Positions 56,413 to 64,000 of a stretch of DNA of 64,000 bases are shown piece by piece. The notes below the pieces were generated by a model. The model saw nothing but the letters and a program-made list of their open reading frames with translations, was not told the origin of the DNA and did no database searches. Source of the stretch: Pseudomonas fluorescens Q2-87 (GTDB lineage: Bacteria; Pseudomonadota; Gammaproteobacteria; Pseudomonadales; Pseudomonadaceae); the NCBI RefSeq assembly GCF_000281895.1, contig NZ_CM001558.1, positions 4,096,556 through 4,160,555 on the forward strand, read 5' to 3'. How positions within the stretch are numbered: position 1 is the first letter of the stretch; each line of letters begins with the position of its first letter. The position numbers and the translations under genes were made by a program.

Positions 56413-56518
56413 CAACATACATAAGGCAACGCCTCCAACGATGAAGGCGGTGCCTCCCGAGAGAACGGGACCAGGACAAAGGCGTCCTCGCTAGCTTGCT
56501 AGCGGGACGCCTTTTTTT
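56413..56518 (+). promoter_or_regulatory. NasT-responsive antitermination leader of nirB
   Basis: Three hairpins with A1/G4 six-base loops follow in order. The first (56425-56454, loop AACGAT) has a long stem with two mismatches. The second is TCCCG-AGAGAA-CGGGA (56455-56470). The third is GGAC-AAAGGC-GTCC (56474-56487). A strong terminator uses AGGCGTCC (56480-56487) as its 5' arm, pairing with GGACGCCT (56505-56512), extended by CGCTAGC/GCTAGCG, and is followed by seven T. The third hairpin and the terminator share those eight bases, so they exclude each other, as in known ANTAR systems. Confidence 0.88.
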
Positions 56519-56597
56519 GTTTTCGTAAAAATGCCGAGCCAGTCCGATCGCCGTGATGAAACGTGACGAAACCGGTCTGGGCTTGCGGAGAACCCTG

Positions 56598-59051
56598 ATG
56601 AAAAAACTCAAACTGGTAATGATCGGCAACGGCATGGCCGGGGTTCGAACCCTTGAAGAACTGCTCAAGCTGAGCAACGAGCTGTACGACATCACGGTGT
56701 TCGGCGCCGAGCCTCACACCAACTACAACCGCATCCTGCTCTCGCCGGTGCTGGCCGGTGAGCAGACATTCGAAGAGATCGTGCTCAACGACCTGAGCTG
56801 GTACCTGGACAACAACATCAAGCTGCTGCTCAACCGCAAGGTGGTGGAGATCGATCGGGTCAAGCGCCGGGTCATTGCCGAAGACGGCAGCGAAGCCGAA
56901 TACGATCGCCTGCTGATCGCCACCGGTTCCACCCCTTTCATCCTGCCGATCCCCGGCAATACCCTGGATGGCGTGATCGGCTACCGCGACATCGCCGACA
57001 CCCAGGCGATGATCAACACCGCCAAGACCCACAAGCACGCCGTGGTAATCGGCGGTGGCCTGCTCGGCCTGGAAGCCGCCAATGGCCTGAAGCTGCGGGG
57101 CATGGACGTGACCGTCGTGCACATTGGCGAATGGTTGCTGGAACGCCAACTCGACAAGACCAGCGGCCAACTCCTGCAAATCGCCCTGGAAAACCGCGGT
57201 CTGAAATTTCGCCTCAGCGAGCAGACCCAGGCCCTGCACGACGCCGGCAACGGCCGGGTCGGCTCGGTGCAGTTCAAGAACGGCGACATCATTCCCGCCG
57301 ACCTGGTGGTGATGGCCGCCGGCATCCGCCCCAACACCGAATTGGCGGAAAAGTCCGGCATCCCCTGCAACCGCGGGATCCTGGTCAACGACACCATGCA
57401 AACTTACGACCCGCGCATCTATGCCATCGGTGAATGCGCCAGCCATCGCGGCACCGCCTACGGTCTGGTCGCACCGTTGTTCGAACAGGCCAAGGTCTGC
57501 GCCAACCACCTCGCACAACTGGGCTTCGCCACGTACAAGGGTTCAGTGACTTCGACCAAGTTGAAAGTCACCGGCATCGACCTGTTCTCCGCCGGCGATT
57601 TCATGGGTGGCGAAGGCACCGAGACCATCACCCTTTCCGACCCGATCGGCGGCGTCTACAAAAAGCTGGTGATCAAGGATGACGTGTTGGTCGGCGCCTG
57701 CCTGTACGGCGATACGGCGGATGGCGGTTGGTATTTCCGTCAGATCCGTGAAAACCACGCCATCAGCGAGATCCGCGATCACTTGATGTTCGGGGAAAAC
57801 GCCTTGGGCGATGTAGGCCACCAAGGCCAGGACAAAGCCATGAGCATGGCCGACACTGCCGAAGTCTGCGGCTGCAATGGCGTGTGCAAGGGCACCATCG
57901 TCAAGGCGATCCAGGAACACGGGCTGTTCAGCGTCGACGATGTGAAAAAACACACCAAGGCCGCCAGCTCCTGCGGTTCCTGCGCCGGCCTGGTGGAGCA
58001 GATCCTGATCAACACCGTGGGTGGCGCGGCGGACGTCAAACCCAAAAGTGAGAAAGCCATCTGCGGTTGCAGCGACCTCAACCACGGCCAGATCCGCCAG
58101 GCGATCCGCGACCAGCACCTGCTGACCATCGCCGGAACCATGAGCTACCTGAACTGGCGCACCCCGAACGGCTGCGCCACCTGCCGCCCGGCGTTGAACT
58201 ACTACCTGATTTCCAGCTGGCCCGGCGAAGCCCAGGACGACCCGCAATCGCGCCTGATCAACGAGCGCGCCCATGCCAACATCCAAAAAGACGGCACCTA
58301 CTCGGTGGTCCCGCGGATGTGGGGCGGCGTGACCAATCCATCCGAGCTGCGGCGCATTGCCGACGTGGCCGATAAATACAACGTGCCCATGGTCAAGGTC
58401 ACCGGCGGCCAACGCATCGACTTGCTCGGCATCAAGAAACAGGACCTGCCCGGCGTGTGGAAAGACCTCGACATGCCGTCCGGCCACGCCTACGGCAAGT
58501 CTATCCGCACCGTGAAGACCTGCGTGGGCAGCGAGTTTTGCCGCTTCGGCACGCAAAACTCCACGCAGTTGGGCATCGAACTGGAACATGACCTGTTCAA
58601 CATGTGGTCGCCCCACAAGGTCAAGCTGGCCGTCTCCGGTTGCCCGCGCAACTGCTCGGAAGCGGGCATCAAGGACGTCGGCATCATCGGCGTCGATTCC
58701 GGCTGGGAGATGTACATCGGTGGCAACGGCGGGATCAAGACCGAGGTCGCCGAATTTTTCGTCAAGCTCAAGACCGCCGAAGAAGTGCGTGAATACAACG
58801 GCGCCTTCCTGCAGTTGTACCGCGAAGAAGCCTTCTACCTTGAACGCACCGTGCACTACATGCAGCGGGTCGGCATGGAGCACATCAAGAAAGCCGTGCT
58901 AGAAGACCCCGAGCGGCGCAAAGCCCTTCACGAACGTCTGAAATTTTCCCTGTCGCTGGAACAGGACCCGTGGAAGCAACGCCTGGAACAACCCCAACTG
59001 AAGAAAGAGTTCGAGGTCATTCCCGTGAAAAACCTGGAGGTGCCGGCATGA
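56598..59051 (+). CDS. nirB: Assimilatory nitrite reductase large subunit NirB
   Basis: Siroheme enzyme reducing nitrite to ammonium with NAD(P)H, 817 residues. The N-terminal FAD/NAD domain (VMIGNGMAGVRTLEEL; AVVIGGGLLGLEAANGLKL) is followed by two BFD-like [2Fe-2S] regions (CGCNGVCKG...CGSC; CGCSDLNHG...CATC). The sulfite/nitrite reductase domain binds [4Fe-4S]-siroheme through TCVGSEFCRFG and SGCPRNCSEAG. The ATG at 56598 has GGAG eight bases upstream. It overlaps nirD by four bases. Expression depends on the antitermination leader. Confidence 0.97.
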   Translation: MKKLKLVMIGNGMAGVRTLEELLKLSNELYDITVFGAEPHTNYNRILLSPVLAGEQTFEEIVLNDLSWYLDNNIKLLLNRKVVEIDRVKRRVIAEDGSEAEYDRLLIATGSTPFILPIPGNTLDGVIGYRDIADTQAMINTAKTHKHAVVIGGGLLGLEAANGLKLRGMDVTVVHIGEWLLERQLDKTSGQLLQIALENRGLKFRLSEQTQALHDAGNGRVGSVQFKNGDIIPADLVVMAAGIRPNTELAEKSGIPCNRGILVNDTMQTYDPRIYAIGECASHRGTAYGLVAPLFEQAKVCANHLAQLGFATYKGSVTSTKLKVTGIDLFSAGDFMGGEGTETITLSDPIGGVYKKLVIKDDVLVGACLYGDTADGGWYFRQIRENHAISEIRDHLMFGENALGDVGHQGQDKAMSMADTAEVCGCNGVCKGTIVKAIQEHGLFSVDDVKKHTKAASSCGSCAGLVEQILINTVGGAADVKPKSEKAICGCSDLNHGQIRQAIRDQHLLTIAGTMSYLNWRTPNGCATCRPALNYYLISSWPGEAQDDPQSRLINERAHANIQKDGTYSVVPRMWGGVTNPSELRRIADVADKYNVPMVKVTGGQRIDLLGIKKQDLPGVWKDLDMPSGHAYGKSIRTVKTCVGSEFCRFGTQNSTQLGIELEHDLFNMWSPHKVKLAVSGCPRNCSEAGIKDVGIIGVDSGWEMYIGGNGGIKTEVAEFFVKLKTAEEVREYNGAFLQLYREEAFYLERTVHYMQRVGMEHIKKAVLEDPERRKALHERLKFSLSLEQDPWKQRLEQPQLKKEFEVIPVKNLEVPA

Positions 59052-59365
59052 ACTGGCTGGATATCTGCGCCCTGGAAGAGATCAATATCCTGGGCTCGCG
59101 CATCATCAATGGCCCGAAAGGCGATATCGCGATTTTTCGTACCAGCGACGATGAAGTATTCGCACTGGATGACCGTTGCCCGCATAAGGGTGGCCCGTTA
59201 TCCCAAGGCTTGGTGTACGGCAAGCGCGTGGCCTGCCCGCTGCACAACTGGCAGATCGACCTGGAAAGCGGCCAGGCCCAGGCGCCGGATGTGGGCTGCG
59301 CCCATCATCATTCGACGCGGGTCGAGAACGGCCGGGTGATGCTGGCGCTGCGGGACGCAAGCTGA
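59048..59365 (+). CDS. nirD: Nitrite reductase small subunit NirD (Rieske-type)
   Basis: A 105-residue Rieske-fold partner of NirB. The full two-ligand pattern is present, CPHKGGPLSQG and CPLHNWQIDL. Some NirD proteins have lost these ligands; here they are intact, so it probably holds a [2Fe-2S] cluster. The ATG overlaps the nirB stop and its own stop overlaps the reductase ATG by one base. Confidence 0.95.
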   Translation: MNWLDICALEEINILGSRIINGPKGDIAIFRTSDDEVFALDDRCPHKGGPLSQGLVYGKRVACPLHNWQIDLESGQAQAPDVGCAHHHSTRVENGRVMLALRDAS

Positions 59366-62082
59366 TGAGCCGCCAGACCACTGCCTCGACCTGCTGTTAC
59401 TGCGGGGTCGGTTGCGGCGTGCTGATCAACCATGACGACGAGCGCATCCTCGGCGTCAGTGGCGATCCCGCGCACCCGGCCAACTTTGGCAAACTGTGCA
59501 GCAAAGGCTCGACCCTGCATTTGACCGGCGACCTCGCCGCCCGCGCCTTGTATCCCGAACTGCGTCTGGGCAAAGGCTTGGCTCGAGCGCGTACCGACTG
59601 GGACAGCGCCCTCGAACACGCCGCCAGCGTGTTCGCCGACACCATTGCCGAGCATGGTCCCGACAGCGTGGCGTTCTATATCTCCGGCCAACTGCTGACC
59701 GAGGATTACTATGCCTTCAACAAACTCGCCCGGGCGCTGGTGGGCACCAACAACATCGACAGCAACTCGCGGCTGTGCATGTCCTCCGCCGTGGTGGGCT
59801 ACAAGCGCAGCCTCGGCGCCGATGCGCCACCGTGCAGTTATGAAGACCTGGAGCTGAGCGACTGCGTAATGATCGTCGGCAGCAACATGGCCTACGCGCA
59901 CCCGATCCTGTTTCGTCGCCTTGAAGAAGCCAAATCCCGCCGGCCACAGATGAAAATCATCGTCATCGACCCTCGGCGTACAGACACCTGCGACCTGGCG
60001 GACCTGCACCTGGCGATCCTGCCCGGTACCGATGTCGCCTTGTTCCATGGGATTTTGCACCTGCTGCTGTGGGAAGACTGGGTCGACCGCGACTTCATCA
60101 AGGCCCATACCGAAGGGCTGGCCGACCTGAAGAACCTGGTGCGCGACTACACCCCGAGCATGGTCGCCCAGCTATGCGGTATTAGCATCGAGCAGCTGCA
60201 CCAATGCGCCGAGTGGGTCGGTACGTCGCCGAGTCTCCTGTCGCTGTGGTGCATGGGCCTCAACCAGTCCACCGCCGGGAGCGCCAAGAACAGCGCGCTG
60301 ATCAACCTGCATCTGGCCACCGGACAAATCGGCCGCCCGGGCGCCGGGCCCTTCTCGCTGACCGGCCAGCCCAACGCCATGGGCGGACGGGAAACCGGCA
60401 GCCTGTCGAACCTGCTGCCCGGCCATCGCGAGGCCGCCAACCCGGAGCATCGCGCCGAAGTCGCCCGCTACTGGGGCGTCGAGCAATTGCCCGCCAGCAC
60501 TGGCTTGAGCGCCATCGAGTTGTTCGAGCAGGTTCGCAGCGGCAAGATCAAGGCCTTGTGGATTGCCTGCACCAACCCGGCCCAATCGATGCCGGACCAG
60601 ACCGCGGTACGTGAAGCGCTGCAAGCCTGCCCGTTCGTGGTGTTGCAGGAAGCCTTCCGCACCACCGAAACCGCCGCATTTGCCGACCTGCTGTTGCCTG
60701 CCGCCAGTTGGGGCGAGAAAGAAGGCTCGGTGACCAACTCCGAACGGCGCATTTCCCACGTCCGCCGGGCAGTCGCCGCACCGGGTGAAGCGCGCGCGGA
60801 CTGGGCAATCACGGTGGATTTCGCACAGCGCCTGGAGAAACGCCTGCGGCCTGGCCAGCCCAGCCTGTTTGCCTTTGAAAACCCGGCCCAACTGTTCGAT
60901 GAATACAAGCAACTGACCCGTGGCCGTGACCTGGACCTGTCGGGCATCAGCCATGCCTTGATCGATCAACTCGGCCCGCAGCAGTGGCCCTTCCCGGAAG
61001 GCGCCACGGTGGGCACCGCTCGCCTGTACGTGGACGGTATTTTCCCCACTGATAACGGCCGCGCCCGATTTGTGACCGAACCGTATCGCGCCGCCAAGGA
61101 ACTGCGTGATGCACGCTACCCCTTGACCCTGAACACCGGTCGCTTGCGTGACCAATGGCACGGCATGAGCCGCACCGGTACCGCGGCGCAGTTGTTTGGC
61201 CACGTGAACGAAGCCGTCCTCAGCCTGCACCCCGATGAACTGACTCGCCACCGCCTACAAGCCGGCGACCTGGTCAGCCTCAAGAGCCGGCGTGGTGCGC
61301 TAGTCGTGGCCGTGGACAGCGACGAAAGCGTCCGCCCCGGCCAGGCGTTCCTGCCCATGCACTGGGGTGACCGCTTCCTCAAGGGTGGGGTCAACAGCCT
61401 GACCCAACCGGCCTTCGATCCCTTGTCGAAACAACCGGAACTCAAGCACAGCGGCGTGCGCCTGGAACCGGTGAGCCTGCCCTGGCAACTTTTCGCCCTG
61501 ATCGAGGGCGATGTCCAACGGCATTTGGAGACCTTGCGACCGCTGTGTGAGGCGTTTGCCTACGTCAGCCTGAGCCTTACCGGTCGTGAACGTCCGGCGT
61601 TGCTGATTCGCGCTGCCAGCGCTGTCGCACCCGAACCTCAACTGCTGCAGGCAATCGACGAGCAATTGGGCCTGATCGATGGACCGGTGTTGGCCTATGA
61701 CGATCCGCGTCGCGCCATCGGTAAACGAGTGCGGATCGAAAACGGTCGCATCACCGCCATTCGCCTGGCCGGGGAAACCCTGGCCCGACACTGGTTGCAG
61801 AATCTCTGGCTGGAAGGCCGTGCCGATGAACAACTGCGGCGCTGGTTGCTGGCGCCTTTGAGCGCGCCGCCGGGTAACGTCGGCGCTGCGACAGGCGGCG
61901 GCAAGACGTTGTGCAACTGCCTGAATGTCAGCCAGCGAGCGATTTGCGCGGGCATCGAGCGCGGCCTGGACTTGCAGGGGCTGAAACAGGAACTGGGCTG
62001 TGGCACGCAATGCGGGTCCTGCGTACCGGAAATCAAGCGCCTGCTGGTTGCCACTGCGCAACCGCTGGTGGCTATCTCGTGA
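59365..62082 (+). CDS. nasC: Assimilatory nitrate reductase, catalytic subunit
   Basis: Molybdopterin enzyme reducing nitrate to nitrite in the cytoplasm, 905 residues. The N-terminal [4Fe-4S] binding motif (CCYCGVGCGV with a fourth Cys in KLCSKGS) and bis-MGD domains (SNSRLCMSSAVVGYKRSLGA; GRPGAGPFSLTGQPNAMGGR) are typical of the NasA/NarB group. A C-terminal BFD-like [2Fe-2S] domain has LCNCLNVSQ and CGTQCGSC. No separate flavoprotein subunit follows, so another reductant supplies electrons. Naming varies: P. aeruginosa papers use nasC, Klebsiella nasA. Confidence 0.95.
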   Translation: MSRQTTASTCCYCGVGCGVLINHDDERILGVSGDPAHPANFGKLCSKGSTLHLTGDLAARALYPELRLGKGLARARTDWDSALEHAASVFADTIAEHGPDSVAFYISGQLLTEDYYAFNKLARALVGTNNIDSNSRLCMSSAVVGYKRSLGADAPPCSYEDLELSDCVMIVGSNMAYAHPILFRRLEEAKSRRPQMKIIVIDPRRTDTCDLADLHLAILPGTDVALFHGILHLLLWEDWVDRDFIKAHTEGLADLKNLVRDYTPSMVAQLCGISIEQLHQCAEWVGTSPSLLSLWCMGLNQSTAGSAKNSALINLHLATGQIGRPGAGPFSLTGQPNAMGGRETGSLSNLLPGHREAANPEHRAEVARYWGVEQLPASTGLSAIELFEQVRSGKIKALWIACTNPAQSMPDQTAVREALQACPFVVLQEAFRTTETAAFADLLLPAASWGEKEGSVTNSERRISHVRRAVAAPGEARADWAITVDFAQRLEKRLRPGQPSLFAFENPAQLFDEYKQLTRGRDLDLSGISHALIDQLGPQQWPFPEGATVGTARLYVDGIFPTDNGRARFVTEPYRAAKELRDARYPLTLNTGRLRDQWHGMSRTGTAAQLFGHVNEAVLSLHPDELTRHRLQAGDLVSLKSRRGALVVAVDSDESVRPGQAFLPMHWGDRFLKGGVNSLTQPAFDPLSKQPELKHSGVRLEPVSLPWQLFALIEGDVQRHLETLRPLCEAFAYVSLSLTGRERPALLIRAASAVAPEPQLLQAIDEQLGLIDGPVLAYDDPRRAIGKRVRIENGRITAIRLAGETLARHWLQNLWLEGRADEQLRRWLLAPLSAPPGNVGAATGGGKTLCNCLNVSQRAICAGIERGLDLQGLKQELGCGTQCGSCVPEIKRLLVATAQPLVAIS

Positions 62083-62092
62083 GGAAAACACT

Positions 62093-62848
62093 ATGAACGC
62101 AAAAGTCTGGCTGGTGGGTGCAGGTCCCGGTGACCCTGAATTGCTGACCCTCAAAGCCGTGCGCGCCTTGAGCGAGGCCGACGTGGTGCTGATCGACGAC
62201 TTGGTCAACGACGCGGTGCTGGAGCACTGCCCCACTGCGCGCATCATTGCCGTGGGCAAGCGCGGCGGGTGCCGGTCCACGCCACAGGCCTTCATTCATC
62301 GGCTGATGCTGCGTTACGCCCGCCAGGGCAAATGCGTGGTACGCCTCAAGGGCGGCGATCCGTGCATTTTCGGCCGCGGCGGTGAAGAAGCGCAGTGGCT
62401 GCGTGAGCATGGCGTCGAAGTGGAACTGGTCAATGGCATCACCGCCGGGCTTGCGGGGGCTACCCAGTGCGATATCCCCTTGACCCTGCGCGGCGTTGCC
62501 CGAGGCGTGACGCTGGTCACCGCCCATACCCAGGACGGCAGCAGTCTGAACTGGCAAGCATTGGCCCAAGGCGGGACGACCCTGGTGGTGTACATGGGGG
62601 TGGCGAAACTGAGCGAGATTCGTGAACAGCTGCTGGCCGGTGGCTTGGCGGCTGAGACGCCGGTGGCCATGATCGAAAATGCCTCCCTGCCCCACCAACG
62701 TGACTGCCGCAGCGACCTGGCCTCGATGGAAACCGCTGCCAGCGCCTTCCAACTCAAGAGCCCGGCGATCCTGGTGATTGGCGCGGTGGCCGGCGCTGTC
62801 GAACTGGCCGCCTCGCAGCCCGCGTGGGCCCAGGCTCCGGCGCAGTAA
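62093..62848 (+). CDS. cobA: Uroporphyrinogen-III C-methyltransferase CobA
   Basis: A 251-residue SAM-dependent methyltransferase making precorrin-2, the siroheme precursor needed by NirB. Family motifs are VWLVGAGPGDPELLTLKAVR, VRLKGGDPCIFGRGGEE and NGITAGLAGA. The start at ATG 62093 follows GAGGAAAAC ten bases past the reductase stop; the frame extends 31 codons into the upstream gene. Being last in the nitrate operon links cofactor supply to demand. Confidence 0.96.
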   Translation: MNAKVWLVGAGPGDPELLTLKAVRALSEADVVLIDDLVNDAVLEHCPTARIIAVGKRGGCRSTPQAFIHRLMLRYARQGKCVVRLKGGDPCIFGRGGEEAQWLREHGVEVELVNGITAGLAGATQCDIPLTLRGVARGVTLVTAHTQDGSSLNWQALAQGGTTLVVYMGVAKLSEIREQLLAGGLAAETPVAMIENASLPHQRDCRSDLASMETAASAFQLKSPAILVIGAVAGAVELAASQPAWAQAPAQ

Positions 62849-62910
62849 CAAACACTCCCGCAGGTTTTGCTTTGCCTGGCATAAGCTGCGAGCCATAAAT
62901 CGCAGGCAAA

Positions 62911-62938
62911 GAAAAGCCCGGCCTAAGCCGGGCTTTTC
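62911..62938. terminator. Bidirectional terminator between cobA and oprF
   Basis: GAAAAGCCCGGC-ctaa-GCCGGGCTTTTC is a perfect 12-pair stem with T-rich flank on both strands, serving the convergent cobA and oprF. Confidence 0.93.
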
Positions 62939-62954
62939 CAAAGCTGTGGGCTAA

Positions 62955-63989
62955 TTACTTAGCTTGGGCTTCAACCTGCGCTTCTACGCGACGGTTAACT
63001 GCACGACCAGCTTCAGTAGCGTTGTCAGCTACTGGGCGGGATTCGCCGTAGCCAACCGACTGAACGCGGGACGATTCAACACCGTACTGGTTGGTCAGAA
63101 CGTTCTTAACGGCGGTAGCACGACGCTCAGACAGTTTCTGGTTGTAAGCGTCAGGACCGACGGAGTCAGTGTGACCTTCAACAGTAGTGGTGGTGGATGG
63201 GTACTGCTTCATGAAGTCAGCCAGGTTCTTGATGTCGCCGTAGCTGTTAGGCTTGACAACCGACTTGTCGAAGTCGAACTTGACGTCCAGCTCAACACGT
63301 ACGACTTCAGCAACAGCTGGGCAGCCATCAGCGTCAACGGTAACGTTGGCTGGGGTGTCTGGGCACTTGTCGACGTTGTCGCACACGCCATCGTTGTCGC
63401 TGTCGGAGCAGACTTCAGCCGGAGCTGGAACTGGAGCAGCAGCAGGCTTGGAGCCGCCACCGAAGTTCACACCGATACCGACGCTTGGCGCCCACTCGGT
63501 GTCGCCCTGGTCGATGTTGTACTGAGCTTCAACGCCGGCACGGGCGTAGAAGTTCTCGGTGAAGTACAGCTTGGCGCCGCCACCAACGTTGGCGAAGGTG
63601 GAACGGTTACGACCGCCGGAGCCGTTCTGACCGATGCTTTGGTCGGAGAAGCCAGCCGATACGTACGGACGCAGCATGTCACCCGGGTTGTTGAAGTGGT
63701 ACAGGGCATCCAGAGCGGTGTTGGCGCCCTTGATGTTACGACCATCATCGGAACGTGCGTTGTGCACTTCGTCGTAGGCCAGACGCAGTTCAACGTCGTC
63801 GGTCAGGAAGTAACCAACCGAACCGCCGAACAGGTTGCCGTTGTTCTTGAAGTTACGAGCGCTGTCGAATTGTTCTTTCTTGGCGAAGCCTTCGATTTCA
63901 ACTGCGCCTTGGCCTTGTGCCAGAGCGCCGAACGAAGTGGCAGCAATCAAAGAACCAATGGCAAAGCCCAAGGTGTTTTTCAGTTTCAT
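62955..63989 (-). CDS. oprF: Major outer-membrane porin and structural protein OprF
   Basis: A 344-residue pseudomonad porin. It has a signal peptide (about 1-24, cleavage after ALAQ or nearby) and an N-terminal eight-strand beta-barrel. A proline/alanine hinge with four cysteines follows (CSDSDNDGVCDNVDKC, then ADGC). The C-terminal OmpA-like peptidoglycan-binding domain (FDFDKSVVKPNSYGDI; TVEGHTDSVGPDAYNQKLSE) completes it. The start is the ATG at 63989. Its upstream promoter lies outside the window. Confidence 0.98.
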   Translation of the reverse strand: MKLKNTLGFAIGSLIAATSFGALAQGQGAVEIEGFAKKEQFDSARNFKNNGNLFGGSVGYFLTDDVELRLAYDEVHNARSDDGRNIKGANTALDALYHFNNPGDMLRPYVSAGFSDQSIGQNGSGGRNRSTFANVGGGAKLYFTENFYARAGVEAQYNIDQGDTEWAPSVGIGVNFGGGSKPAAAPVPAPAEVCSDSDNDGVCDNVDKCPDTPANVTVDADGCPAVAEVVRVELDVKFDFDKSVVKPNSYGDIKNLADFMKQYPSTTTTVEGHTDSVGPDAYNQKLSERRATAVKNVLTNQYGVESSRVQSVGYGESRPVADNATEAGRAVNRRVEAQVEAQAK

Positions 63990-64000
63990 CCGTTAAATCC

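Overview
The window comes from a Pseudomonas chromosome, most likely the P. fluorescens complex. Three things suggest this: an OprF porin next to cobA and the assimilatory nitrate cluster, a smc-zipA-ligA block with a Pseudomonas-length LigA, and two families of pseudomonad REP palindromes scattered between genes. The species is inferred from gene content and layout and was not tested.

Layout. (1) 1-7.9 kb, minus strand: a GntR regulator, smc, zipA, ligA and the first codons of one further gene (replication, chromosome folding, division). (2) 8.3-16.8 kb: purine catabolism. xdhA-xdhB-xdhC and guaD convert hypoxanthine/xanthine to urate and guanine to xanthine. A divergent GntR regulator and a BenE-type permease follow. 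A sigma-54-like promoter and a pair of palindromes lie upstream of xdhA. (3) 16.9-25.8 kb: yggL, dacB, a CHASE/PAS/GGDEF diguanylate cyclase, rlmKL, rmf with a structured leader, and pyrD. (4) 26.1-27.6 kb: an unrecognised 494-residue protein with several hydrophobic stretches, on the plus strand. (5) 27.7-51.1 kb: a contiguous type III secretion system of the SPI-1 (Inv/Spa/Prg) class, all on the minus strand. In transcription order it reads invF-G-E-A-C-I-J, spaO-P-Q-R-S, sicA, sipB-C-D, iacP, hilA, iagB, prgH-I-J-K, orgA-B and a gene in the orgC position. (6) 51.1-62.8 kb, plus strand: nitrate assimilation, with nasS-nasT, a nitrate transporter, a PP2C/kinase fusion, nirB, nirD, nitrate reductase and cobA. 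(7) oprF on the minus strand.

The T3SS looks complete as a machine: secretin, rings, export gate, ATPase, sorting platform, needle, inner rod, tip, translocon pair, translocator chaperone, gatekeeper, lytic transglycosylase and two regulators (HilA-like, InvF-like). It lacks the Salmonella effectors SipA and SptP and their chaperones InvB and SicP. The only effector candidate beside it is the unknown protein at 26.1 kb. spaO carries a well-placed internal start that would make a short C-terminal product.

The nitrate genes show a regulatory circuit that can be read directly from sequence. NasS has no signal peptide and is the nitrate sensor; NasT is an ANTAR antiterminator. Upstream of both the transporter and nirB there is a sigma-54-type promoter (GG-N10-GC). 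Just downstream of each lie hairpins with six-base loops carrying A at position 1 and G at position 4, the known ANTAR target. The last hairpin overlaps the 5' arm of an intrinsic terminator, so the two structures exclude each other. nirB, nirD and the reductase then carry out nitrate-to-ammonium reduction, and CobA makes the siroheme precursor for NirB.
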